Part shown: positions 36,121-47,224 of the stretch, piece after piece
Numbering within the stretch: position 1 is the first letter of the stretch
Layout: every line of letters begins with the position of its first letter
Source of the DNA: Coprinus comatus
Lineage: Eukaryota; Basidiomycota; Agaricomycetes; Agaricales; Agaricaceae
Assembly: GCA_034638255.1 (NCBI GenBank)
Contig: JAWPGT010000054.1
Span: 86,434-150,433 of the forward strand
Direction of reading: 5' to 3'
Length of the DNA stretch: 64,000 nt
The notes under the pieces: model-generated
Databases searched by the model: none
Seen by the model: only the letters and a program-made list of their open reading frames with translations
What the model was told of the DNA's origin: nothing
Program-made: the position numbers and the translations under genes

Positions 36121-36658
36121 TAGAATTAACCAGTTAAAAGCTTAAGGCTTTTAACACTACAAGTACATGGTATATATACATTTCTAGACTAAGTTCTAGT
36201 TGTATCTATGTATGAGTAGTCCATGAGTAATACTAAGTCATTACTGGTGGAAGTGTGTTCTAGGACTCGAGAGTAAACTATAGTAGATAACGGAAACTAC
36301 CTATTCAAGTCATAAGAGATCTGGGGAAGCATAAAGAACAATAAGGAAACTATTAGTCCATTCTACTACATGCCTAAGTTGCTGTGGGTAGTTGGCTATT
36401 TCTATGTGTATAGGTTTGGGTCTGTATATCTATATATAGTCTGGTATAAGTCATTGGTTCTATACATACTTTGTAGAACTATAAATAGTTCTTCTAGAGG
36501 GTGGTGGCATTATCTTCTGTAGAGCAGTATTCTATTAGTCCAGAGTCTGAGTCATCAGACTCATCGTGGGACCAGGTCAGTAGGAGTACAAGAATAGTCT
36601 TGATCCATTCGTCATCAGAGTCAGATGCTTCCAATCTGGGTGGGTTCATAACACAAAT

Positions 36659-36768
36659 TCCGACTAAATGACAAGTCAGAGTTGGCATCAGTTGCTGAGT
36701 CGGAGATATTGGCAGTTGGTGAATTGGCAATAGGGTTGGAAAGAATGTTGGAAAGTATTCCCCTTACA
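36659..36768 (+). mobile_element. Element D, last 110 bp
   Basis: CCGACTAAATGACAAGTCAG... to CCCCTTACA at 36,768 matches 46,680-46,789. It follows the target duplication CAAAT at 36,654-36,658. Confidence 0.8.
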
Positions 36769-37805
36769 ATGGCTTGAATAGTAGATAAGCAGTGTGGGTA
36801 GCAAAGATGTATAGAGGACACTGTGTTCTCTCTAATACTCTGATGGATGATATGATGAAGGATGGTATATTAGTCTAGTACCAAACACTTACTACACTAT
36901 ATCTTAATGATGATAATTGTGAGGTATATGAAATTTTATGATCCCTGAAAACCCTGGTCACACAGTGTCACAGGGGGGTCAAATCTGTAGGTTACCTATC
37001 TTACTACTTACTCCTCTACTTCAGAGACAATGGACATACTAGACACTATTTATTCTCCAAAACCAAACAATTCATCTCTAGTGAACATTTCCCTTATCCC
37101 TCTCACTCTGTCTCACAACAAGAAATCTATTTATTTGCCTATTTATCTTCAAAATCATTGCTCTCACCAGATCACCACTCTCAATGCCCTGATTGATTCA
37201 GGAGCCCAAGAAAACTTTGTTTCTGAGAAAACTGCATACTCCCTTAAACTCCAACAAACCCCTGTAGAACCCCCTATCACTGTCACCAATATGGATGGAA
37301 TAGAAATTATCAGTGGAACAATCACTGAAATAGTAGTTGTGGAATGTATCGTTGATAGTTGAAGCATCAAAATAGATGCCTATATTATTGGAATTGGAAA
37401 ACACTCTACTATTCTAGGGTTTTCCTTCCTTGAACAATACAATCCTGACATTGATTGGACTGCCAAAACATTCTAATGGCATTCACCATCTTCTCAAACC
37501 ATCTCCTGCTCTCAACTCAAAAATTCCATTACAATCAACAAAGTCACCTATTACAGTGAAGACCCAATTGATGTTTCTAAAAACCTTTGCATCTCTGCAT
37601 AATTGCTTCCCAATACCTTTGACAATGGGTTGGCTGGTCAACTAATACAAATCAATGCCAAAACTTCTGCATCCCAACTTATATCCCAAAAGCATGGAAA
37701 AGCTACATCATCTGATCCCAAGGAGATAGTTCCTAGAACATTATGGAAATATCTTCCTGTCTTCAACAAGAAGGTGTCAGAACAATTTCCTCCATCATGA
37801 CCTTG

Positions 37806-38336
37806 TGTTATGATCTTGTCTATACCTCCGTTTCGGTATAGATGATGCTACGATGGACCTCTTCAAGGTGCTCATAGGAGGAGAACATCTACTCTTACTG
37901 AGACTACTTTCAGGGGACAACCTCCACAGTACTCAGACTGTAGATCACAGGTGTTCCTTACTAGTAAGCCGTTTGTGCAGGAGTTAGAGCTGACTCCGAG
38001 TTCTAGGGTTATCAGGCAGAGGACAAAGAGCGAGATAGCAAGAAAGAACAAGAGACGTTAGAGTATTAAGCTGAAGCTTAATCTCTGTCGCTGTCCATGT
38101 ATTTATACAACTATGAGTACAGGTTGTAGGCTATGCTTGATACATGTGAGACAGGAGAGGTGAAACTATCTACAGCTGAAACAGTGAGTAAAACGACAAG
38201 TGGAAGTCCGTAGAAAGTACTAGTCCGAGGCTATACGAAACAGTAGTCCAAGGCTATGTGAAACAAGTAAGAGAAAGTACACTATCGTCCATCATTAGTT
38301 CTAATGATTAGTTGTGATAAATATGAAACCGTAACA
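37806..38336 (-). mobile_element. Solo LTR-C, 531 bp, TSD CCTTG
   Basis: The plus strand reads TGTTATGATCTTGTC... to ATGAAACCGTAACA, flanked by CCTTG at 37,801-37,805 and 38,337-38,341. Removing it and one CCTTG restores the gypsy pol frame across the site (FPPS...PCDHCIDLKEIF). A TTTATACA promoter-like box lies near 38,100 on the opposite strand. No internal genes remain, so it is a solo LTR left by LTR-LTR recombination. Confidence 0.92.
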
Positions 38337-38816
38337 CCTTGTGATCATTGCATTGATCTAAAAGAAATATTTACTCCAAAGTCTTACAAGCCATATTGCC
38401 TTGCACTGGCTGAAATGGATGAATTAAAGACCTTTCTTGATGAAAACCTAGCCAAAGGATACTGTATATCTGACCATCTAAATCTCCTATAGCATCACCA
38501 TTCTTTTTCATCAACAAAAAAAATGGAAAGTCTCCATCAGGACTTTGTGCATTTCCTTTGGGCTACTTGAGCTTTCTTTTCAAACTTATACTCCTTGTAG
38601 TATCTTGAAGTACCTTGGTGAATAATGCCCCAAGGAGCTCCAAAAAAATTCTCAACAAGGAAATTCAAGTTCTCCCAAGTGCCAACCAAATATACTTTGA
38701 GAATTATTATTATTAAGTAGCATCACAGTAGGGAAATCAATAAATTGACAATTGTGCAATGAATACATCTCATGGGGCTATGCTGTTCTATAGAGCCCAA
38801 GAATGTGCCAAGAAGC

Positions 38817-39305
38817 TGTTATGATCCTAATCTCTGGTGCATAGTGGCAGCTTGAGATAGGTGTTCAATCTCTATAAGTAGAACTACTGTCCTGGTGTTC
38901 AGGCAGAAGGTTGTAATACAAATAGATTAGAAATTAACCAACTTGAAGTTTAGGGCTCCAAGGGCTAATATAAGTGATTATTTATACTACCTACTAGGAG
39001 TCTAATAGTAAGTGAAACTATAGACAAAACATGTAAGAAAGTCCTGCTCCTACTGATACTTGTAACAGAAGTAAAATATGTAAGAAATGACTATGGAACA
39101 AGTAAAAATTAGGGATGAGACAAGTAAGAGAAGATATGAGACAAATGATGAAAGAAAGAAAATAAGTATGCTAAAGATAAGTACACTAACTATAGCTTGG
39201 CTGATTAACTAGTGTGAGTCAATTATAGTTCAGTTGGTAATAGAATCAAGAGGTATTTCCAGAACCTGCTCAAAATAGTCTGGCGAAGTACTGACAGTCA
39301 TAACA
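38817..39305 (+). mobile_element. LTR-B, 489 bp, inside gypsy RNase H
   Basis: It starts TGTTATGATCCTAATC and ends CTGACAGTCATAACA. The RNase H frame resumes right after it (FATGGVLCQTDENR). The left flank GAAGC and right flank CTTTG do not match, so the left side has been deleted or recombined since insertion. This copy shows the uninterrupted LTR-B sequence across the LTR-A1 and LTR-F insertion points. Confidence 0.85.
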
Positions 39306-40599
39306 CTTTGCAACAGGTGGTGTTCTATGTCAAACTGATGAAAACAGAGTTACATGCCCTTGCGCCTTCCATTCTAAGTCACTTGGACCAGCAGAACGCA
39401 ACTATCCCACTCCAGACAAAGAACTCCTTGCAATCAAACAAGCTTTTGATGACTGGCACCACTATCTGCTAGGATCACCACATATAGTAACTGTACACAG
39501 CAATCATAACAATCTCTGCTTTTGGCAAGATTTACAGAAGCTATCACATCATCAAGCTTGTACATGGGCTGAACTGTAGAAATACAACTTTATTATCAAA
39601 CACAAACCAGGAAAAAAAATTCCTGCTACAGATGCACTCTCTAGATGACTAGATCACAACTTTGATTCTACTGAAGAAAATGTGGATATTGTTGTTTTAC
39701 CAAATAAGCTATTTCTGAATGCCACCTCAACTGAACCTGCCTTAATTGCTCAAGAACCCACTCTGAAAGAGAAACAATGGCTTCTAGCACAGCATCATGA
39801 TCACCATTCTGCAGGACACCCTGGAATTGATAAAACATTAAGACAAATTCAGTTAATTGTAAAATGGCCTGGTATGCATGACTTCATTACCAACTATGTC
39901 AAAGCCTGTCCACAATGCCAACAATTCAAAATTGATGAGAATCTTGCAAAGCCTCCATTCCAACCACTTCCTCCATCTACATCTATGCGCGTTTTTGGCA
40001 ATATTGCTATGGACCTAATTACTGACCTTCCTCTCTGTAGAGAATTTGATTCTATATTATCTGTGATAGATAGTGGATTATCGAAGGGGATAATACTCTG
40101 TCCAATGTTGAAAACCTGCACTTTTGCCAACATCTCTAAACTCCTGATCAACAATGTCTACAAACAATTTAGTACTCCCAACACCATTGTTTCAGATTGT
40201 GACCCTTATTTTGCTTCTAAAGCTACCTAAAGGTTCTTTAAGATACTCTAGATCGACTGGAAACCTTCTATGGCATGCCATCCCCAAACACATGGTGCAA
40301 CAGAACAAGCTAATCAAGAGATTGAAATTGTTACGAGTCCACCCAAACCACCAGCCCATACCACCACCACCAAGGAAGACTTGTTCGCCATCTTCCCTGA
40401 ACTCATTCCCAATGACAACACCATTATGGACAACTCAGCCTGACATATTATTCCCCAGTGACATCACTATGACATCACTATGACCTAACGTCGAACTAAG
40501 TATGAGACTCCACTTATGCTTAGAAGTCTGCATTTCCCCAACTCCAATATTAGTTATCCATTTCATCATTTTACTCCTGTTGACTAATCTTTCATTGTA

Positions 40600-40955
40600 T
40601 ATGGAGTAAATAGTCCCGACCCCAATGTCTCACCTACTCCTGTTGACAGTTCTAGCATTGTGTATAGAGTAGATTATAAAGCGATGACAAGTATTAGGAT
40701 ATAATTAGTTAGTAGCTATTATTAGGTACATCCCTAGAAATAGTATAAATACTCAATGTATTAGATGATTAAAGCCTTAAGCTTTAATCTCTTCTATTGT
40801 ATCCCTTATACATCTCTGTCTCCATACCTCTCGGTCACTAGGTTGAAAGGCCTTGAGATTGCAGCAGAGTGTTTATTGAACGCACGTTCCTACATGACTG
40901 CACTCTAGCATTTAAGTTCCAGGAGTGTTCAGCTTAACGGTTCGTGGTCATAACA
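40600..40955 (+). mobile_element. LTR-like terminal segment
   Basis: A TATAAATACTCAATG promoter-like box near 40,745, AAGCCTTAAGCTTTAATCTC (shared in style with LTR-A) and an end in GGTCATAACA at 40,955 resemble an LTR 3' part. The left boundary is not visible. gag-like sequence follows at once. Confidence 0.5.
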
Positions 40956-41640
40956 ATGCCCACTCTTTACCATCCCCCAAACAGATGAGAGGCCCATATC
41001 TTACCAAATATCTCCAACCCACTATTCAAGTCAACAAGAGCAGTTCAATATGTATTAGCATTAAAGGAATTAGCCAATAAGATCATCAATTCCAACAATT
41101 TCAAGCAACAGTTTGGAAGGTTCCCTGTCTATAAGTTGAAAGAGGATATCATAAAGAGAGACATCCCCCTCCTTGTCTATAATCAGCTCACTGACAAAGA
41201 AAAGAAGTGTTATGATTATGGATATATTGTTTGTGGTTTAATTGGATACATTGGATCTTCATGCCCAGATTATCAGTGTTGATTCTGTAACACCATGGGA
41301 CACTACTCCTAGACTTGCAAGAATTGCCCCACATATCCCATCAGTGTCTCTCAACTCAGTACTCCTGAACCACTGGAACCAGTTACTCCTATTGCACTCA
41401 TGAGAGCACAAGATCAAGTCACTCTAAAATCTTTGGTACTCAGAAAGCTCATGGACTGCAATTCCATTGCATTGGTCACACTTCATCCCACCTCACTTCT
41501 CTTCCTCAACATCTCAATGAGAATCAGAATCCTGAATTCACCACTACATATTTGTTAACCACTCATCCCACTTCAGATTGAATTCTGGCTTGTCAAACCC
41601 TTGCTTCTCTCACAAATGAATGTCCCTTTCCTGCTGTTAA
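40956..41640 (+). pseudogene. Retrotransposon gag remnant with zinc-knuckle region
   Basis: AVQYVLALKELANKIINSNN then GRFPVYKLKEDIIKRDIPLL lead into a cysteine-rich part (CYDYGY...CPDYQC...CNTMGHYS.TCKNC, about 41,205-41,340) of the gag type. In-frame stops at about 41,281 and 41,311 interrupt it. The relation to the pol remnant upstream is uncertain because gag lies downstream of pol here. Confidence 0.5.
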
Positions 41641-42926
41641 AACAAGAGCATAGTGTTGAACACATGGGTAGGTATGACTCTGGACTTACTGAGGGTGGTG
41701 GTTTGAAGTAGAGAAAGAACTAGAGTATATAATGCGATAATACAAGTGAAGAGATTAGTAGTTGGTTGTGTTGTGATTGGGTGTGAGACAACTGCTTCCA
41801 TCAGTTGAACTTCAAGACCGGTTTTGTTGTTATGAAAATAGAATGTTTTAGAGTTTTCAAAATGAAATAGAGAGTAAATTTGAAAAGTTTGCAACAAGAA
41901 TAAAAGTTGAGTGGGGGTAAGATTCACTAACTATCTACTACATTGTCCATAGTATTTATACTAGATTGTTTAATACAAACAAGGGCTTTGAAGCCCAAAA
42001 TTACAGTAAGGAATGAAAATTACAAATGACTGAGACTTATGACCAGGATTAAGATTTCAAAGCATATGGGAATTTGAATAGAATAGAAAATGTTTGAAGC
42101 TAGAAAATAGCAGTTGAATGCTCAGGAACAAATGTGGTGTTGAACCACGAAGAGGCTGAACCACGAAAGGAGAAAGAAAGAAATTAAAATGTAAAAATAT
42201 TGACATACTAGTTAATGGGCCTTGAAGTCCTTGAATATTTACTGTAAAATAGTTCTGGTTTGAGGCTGTGATTTATGTGCAGCAATTGAGTTAGAAGTCG
42301 GCTTCGGCCTTGCAAGGAGCCTGGTTGCCAGTTAAAAATGGTGGCAAGAATTGTGGAGGTAGATTCCCACAGTCGGATGCTGTCCAAATTGGGAATATCT
42401 GGTTGAGACAGTGTCAGACACCGACATGTCTTCACATAAGTTTATATACCTATCTATGATGGTCTGTGTGAGAACATATTAAGTCACATATTCATCAAGT
42501 ATAATGCCATTAGAGAATGTCATTGTAGAACTAATAATAGTTTAACACCTGCCAACTTGGAGAAAGATGGAAACTATCAAGGAGATACCAGACCATGGGT
42601 CAATCCCAGATTGCCACCCAACAGAGTCACCTATCGAGATGAACAAGACAATTGCTGAGTAGATGAAATTCACCACCCCTCTCAGTTCCTACACCATGCC
42701 TCACACACTCCTCCTCTTTGGGAGATTCCAACTTCAGCAATGCACCACACTCTTCCCACCAGACCCCCTACTCCATTGCTGGCTTACCAGCCTTGACCTT
42801 CTCACTATGATAGACATGTTTAAACTCAGACATATATTTCTTTGAGTATCTTTTTCATTCTATCTGGACTATTTGCTTTGAACTATTATTTATGAACTAT
42901 GGACTAGTTCTCTAGAAAGGGGATAA
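41641..42926. other. Decayed retroelement DNA
   Basis: A fragment of LTR-F in reverse orientation (about 42,437-42,547, ending GTTTAACA) is the only element identified. The remaining frames, such as 41,637-41,927 minus, have no family signal. Confidence 0.45.
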
Positions 42927-43022
42927 TGTTATGGTTTCATATTTATCATGCTTAATCATTAGAACTAATGATGGACAATAGCATACTTTCTCTTACTTGT
43001 TTCATATAGCCTTTGGACTAGT
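42927..43022 (+). mobile_element. LTR-C 5' fragment
   Basis: TGTTATGGTTTCATATTTATC... to GGACTAGT matches the first 95 bases of LTR-C. It stops where element D (TGTAAG) and the hAT target duplication begin. Confidence 0.75.
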
Positions 43023-43030
43023 AGTGTAAG

Positions 43031-46000
43031 TAAGGCTCCAACCAATTACATTACATATAATTGAAATCACACAATTATATGGATATGGTTATTACCCTAT
43101 TATAATTGATTAATATAGGGTAATTAATTTGTTTTATATAGTTTTCAATGAAACATTCAAAAAGAATATTTTTTACATTTCATTTGGGTCAAATACACCA
43201 CACCGAATCCAGACCTGAGTAAGAAGAGCTTGTGAGATGGTTTCTGCCTTCAAAGAACCTCGTAAATCAGTGCATATATGCCTTGATTTAGAGAATGTCC
43301 TTTCTACTGCAACACTTGTTGCAGGGATTGCTAGGACATCACGGGCCATTTTTGCAAGGGTTGGGAATGTAGTTTCATGTGTCTAGAAGCAGATGAGTAC
43401 ATTAGTAAAGTATTTAATGTAGAATAACCAAGTAATAAGAAAAATACCTTCCACTAGTCCAGAGGTTTCTGAATTTTGCCTCTACCACCCTCAAATTTGA
43501 AATACCGGTCCAACTCATCTTTTAGATTGTCCCTGGGCATTCTATCAGCTGAGGTTTCAGGTATATCAAAGTCACAAATAGAAGAAATCCAACTAAGTGA
43601 CCTAGATAAGGATTGTGGTCTATCTATACTTGTAGGTTGTGTAGAGGATGATGTTCTTATTAGATCAGCACTAGAACCACTTGTAAAGCAGCTCAGGTAG
43701 CTCTCAGCCCTTTCCTTGACCATATCCTCGACCTTCTATACAATTCTAAACTCTTTATCCAAAATATCATTCTCTAGAGGAGAAATGGTTCATTTAAACC
43801 ATTCTGCTCTTAACGAAGGGTGGAGAGCTGTTGGGATTGGTTAAAATGACATTGTAACAATAATATAATGGCTTACCAGTAGCTAGAATGTAGTTTTCGT
43901 TATTTTGAGCGATATTTTGGTATTTTAAGAGCTTCTCCTTCCCTGCTACAGCTGCCTGCCTGATTTTCATTAGAATGGTTCGATCTTTTGATTTCTTGAT
44001 ATAAAGCTCAAGATGGCGGCTTATAGCAAGGTACTGTGGTAGTACAAAAGGTAGAGTAGGGGTAAAAGACATAGACATTTGAAGAGTTGCATGAGAGAAG
44101 ACCTATCAAGATTATTCTTTATCTTTATATATGCTATAAAAAACTCACATATACCTACCTCCAACAGCTTCTCAATTTGCTCTAAGTAGTTCCAGTCCTC
44201 TGGTAGTAAGATAAGAGATCTCATTTTCTTATTTTCAAATACCCAAGTATCTATAGCCTTGAAAATATTTAAAAACATTGAATATTAGAGAGATAGAATA
44301 GAACATACCTCTTGAAGAAGTCTATCCCTTTGAATCATTGCATGTGTATAGTTCCATTGTGTTCTGACATCTCTTACAACCATCAAGTTTTCTTTTCGTT
44401 GAATTTTAAGATCTTCTGATAGTCCATATAGTTTTTGAGTGATTTTTCGGAAGCTGAGTCGATGTTGAGGAGAAGAGATTATTTTTGTTGTAATAACTCG
44501 AAGCTAGAGGGTCTATTAGCAAGTTTGAATGTAGATATAGTAACAACAAAGCTCATACCTTTTTTACAGCACTTCCAGAAGCAGCAGTTAATTCTTCTTC
44601 AAGTAAAGGAGCAATATCATCACTTTCATCACTATTCTCTACATTCTCATTTTGTTCAGCTCCAACCTCTAAATCAGCATCAACATCATAGTGAATTGGA
44701 CCATTCTTGATATCATTGAAGTAATCTTGAGTTTCTGGGTTTTCTGCTTCATTGAGAGAGTGGAGCATTGCTTGTACAACCAAGTTGATTACATAAGCAA
44801 AGCATCAGATGTGGCGAAAGTTGTTCTGTGGTATTGCATAATGTTGATATATTTTATCTGTAACAGTTGAAACAATGATATTATTGACTAATGCATTATC
44901 AGTAGTAATGCTAATTAAGTATAAGAAGATTAGATAGGGTTGAGATTAAGAGAAAGAGACATATCTTATTCAATGCAGCTCGCTTTCGGAGACTTTCTAC
45001 AAAAGAAAGTCCACCATAATATCCTTGATGTTCATTACCCTCCAAAACTTTAAAATCAACAATTCTTTCAACTATCTCCCAAGAATTGTTTATATAGACA
45101 GCTGAAGTACAAGCAAATGTATGAACCATTTGCTTTGTTGTCCAAGTGTCTGTAGAGTAGGCAATTTTCGACTTTACACTCTAAAAAGAGAGTAGATAAG
45201 TAAAATATCACATAGAATGATTTTAATAGGTATACAGACCGCAAATTCTCAAACCAACTTGTTATGAAGCTCTTGAAAAATGCTCTCAAGCTCTTTTCGG
45301 ACAGTTGTATCGCTTGGAAGCTTGAAATGAATTATTAGATACTGAAAAAGAATTTTAAGTGAAGGAGACTCTCCCATCGTCCAAGGGAGGCTTTCATTGA
45401 GGATCCAAGCAGTAAATAATCCTAAAAATCCCTTATAAGTTGGGTTAACTGCTGGGTGAAGTCGCCCTTTCTCCAAATAACTCTCCATAAATTTTTTGCT
45501 GAGTTCCAAGTGAAGTGCTTCACTATCTTCTTCAACCTTTGAGTTTTCTTCATCATTCTTTGTTCCAACTCTATCTGGGTGTTTTTTGCATACAGAACAA
45601 TGGCTAGCGAGATTTGTGAGTGAAGGCCTCTTGTGTTCATCGTCAAAAGTGATATTTAGGCCATCTACAGTCCTTGGAAATGTTCTTTTTCTATAAAATG
45701 ATTAAATAATGTAGGTAGTATAATTTGACATTAGAACTACTCACACTACACAGTATTTGCACTGAAACTCCCAATACTTTGCTTGACCCTTTGTTATAGG
45801 TATTGGATCATGAAAATACTTTATACTTGTATTTTGAGGCCCTCTTCGTCCTCCTTTAGATCCTTCCTTTGCAATTACCTCCTGAAGTGCTGACTCTCCA
45901 TCTGAAAGCTCATATACCACCAATTCAACATTTGTGCTATTACCAGCCACTTTCTAAGAATACCTGAGTCTATAATTTAATACATATATAAGAAGAGATA

Positions 46001-46395
46001 TACCTTTGAAGATTTCTTCTTTTTTCGGGGGTTCTGTTCTACTACATCTCCATCTTCATCCAATCCCTCTGCATTAGCTTCCTGCTCTCTTTGAGTCCGT
46101 TTTACTGATTGTGCTCCCTTAGGAGCATGTTGCTTGAGAGTTGCTGATCCCTCTTGGTGACCAATAGAAGAGTTTTCAGTGTCTGACATAGTGAAGATTA
46201 AAATAGATTGGATATTGATAAGATGTTCAATATAAAATCTGGCTGACAAATCTGATTTATCACTGCATAAATTGTTCCATCATTTAACTAGTTAAACCAT
46301 ATCATATACCATATAAAAACCATATATTTTTATATGTAATTTATATGGTATTAATCGATTATATATGGTAATTAATTGATATGGTTGGAGCCTTA
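43031..46395 (-). mobile_element. hAT DNA transposon, 3,365 bp, TSD AGTGTAAG
   Basis: Inverted ends share TAAGGCTCCAACCA (left at 43,031; right reading inward from 46,395). The perfect 8-bp target duplication AGTGTAAG lies at 43,023-43,030 and 46,396-46,403, as expected for the hAT superfamily. The element landed in the first bases of element D. The single gene inside is transcribed on the minus strand. Confidence 0.95.
43173..46189 (-). pseudogene. hAT transposase, near-intact with two nonsense codons
   Basis: It starts MSDTENSSIGHQEG at 46,189, with a basic nuclear-type stretch (PRKKKKSSK). A BED-type zinc finger region follows (YWEFQCKYC...LASHCSVCKKH), then the RNase H-like core with KSKIAYSTDTWTTKQM, the helical insertion with an acidic loop, VRTQWNYTHAMIQRDRLL, and the C-terminal dimerisation box FPTLAKMARDVLAIPAT with SVAVERTFS. 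It ends FDPNEM at 43,173. Several short introns separate exons. Two defects were seen: TGA at 44,805-44,807, where the family has Arg in HIRCFA, and TAG at 43,454-43,456 in PLD.WK, where Trp is expected. No frameshift was found. Confidence 0.85.
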
Positions 46396-46397
46396 AG

Positions 46398-46789
46398 TGT
46401 AAGGGTGACTCAAGGATCAGCAACTCAGCACAATGTCTAGTGAGGAAATCCAAAGTTATATTAAGTTGGAAACACAATACAACAAATACACCATACCTAG
46501 CAAGTAAATCCAAAGAGAAAGAGATAAGGATTTACTCACCAGGCATCTACATTAAGTACTACTACCAGAAAGGGAAAGTTGGCCATCATACTGATATCGG
46601 TGAATTAGGCGCCCATAACATGTGAGGTGGAAGGTTACGTCAATGCAGTGGTCCAGTCTTGAACTTAGAGCTATACAAATTCCAACCAAATGACAAGTCA
46701 GAGTTGGCATCAGTTGCTGAGTCAGAGACATTGGCAGTTGGTGAATTGGCAATAGGGTTGGAAAGAATGTTGGAAAGTGGTCCCCTTAC
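46398..46789 (+). mobile_element. Element D, intact relative, about 392 bp
   Basis: It begins TGTAAGGGTGACT and ends GTCCCCTTACA, so the first and last eight or nine bases are inverted repeats. A second copy of the same length (283 + 110 bp) is split between 31,883-32,165 and 36,659-36,768. There is no transposase. A 61-codon frame shared by both copies (KSKVILSWKHNTTNTPYLA) is probably incidental. It looks like a MITE-type non-autonomous element; a target duplication was not evident. Confidence 0.65.
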
Positions 46790-46842
46790 ATCATCCATCA
46801 TTAGTTCTAATGATTAAGCATGATAAATATGAAACTGTAACA
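46790..46842 (-). mobile_element. LTR-C 5' fragment, inverted
   Basis: ATCATCCATCATTAG... to AAACTGTAACA is the reverse complement of the first about 53 bases of LTR-C. With the fragment at 42,927-43,022 it leaves element D bracketed by opposed LTR-C starts. Confidence 0.7.
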
Positions 46843-47224
46843 ATGGTCTAAGGCTACACAAGTTGTTAAGAGACAGGTAGAATATAGGAGTATATTATTG
46901 TTTTTATTTACATTTGTGGTAAACATTATTCATTAAGTCAGAGGCTGGGTGAAGTATATTCCTTGATTTTTTTCCATACAACCAAACTCTAAGTAGTTAG
47001 CTGTCTTTAAAAAAATTGGTGTGGCAACTCCCACCAGAAAATTGTTGATAACCAACTGGTTCCCATTTTTGCCCTGGCTTCATATATCAATCTTACACAT
47101 CCAAACATCCCAATGATAGCTTTTATAACTGGTTTTGCATTGTATAAATCCAATCAACAAATAAGCACTAATATCTATTACCTGCCGTCTCAGGGCAGTA
47201 CCATTTGACTACCCAGTCCTTGTT

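Larger units (their letters stand above)
32985..36653 (-). mobile_element. Solo LTR-A2 (inverted), split by the pogo-like element
   Basis: 32,985-33,125 and 36,123-36,653 together form the reverse complement of LTR-A1 (141 + 531 = 672 bases). The outer flanks are AGTAC (left) and CAAAT (right), the crosswise complements of the A1 flanks. The interruption is the DNA transposon at 33,126-36,120. Confidence 0.9.
37030..40240 (+). pseudogene. Ty3/gypsy pol remnant (protease, RT start, RNase H, integrase)
   Basis: In order: an aspartic protease (ALIDSGAQENFVS, then ILGFSFLEQYNPDIDW near 37,430); the RT N-terminus (IDLKEIFTPK and LDENLAKGYCISD at 38,340-38,470); RNase H (CAFHSKSLGPAERNYPTPDKE and KHKPGKKIPATDALSR at 39,306-39,650); and the integrase zinc finger (HHDHHSAGHPG...CPQCQQF) with the catalytic start MDLITDLP and SDCDPYF. 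The RT catalytic core is missing and stops occur throughout. Two LTRs of other families are inserted (37,806-38,336 and 38,817-39,305). This is a dead retrotransposon. Confidence 0.85.

Noticed and set aside
38811..39310. A target duplication for the LTR-B copy in gypsy
   Set aside because: Left GAAGC and right CTTTG do not match, so no duplication can be claimed.
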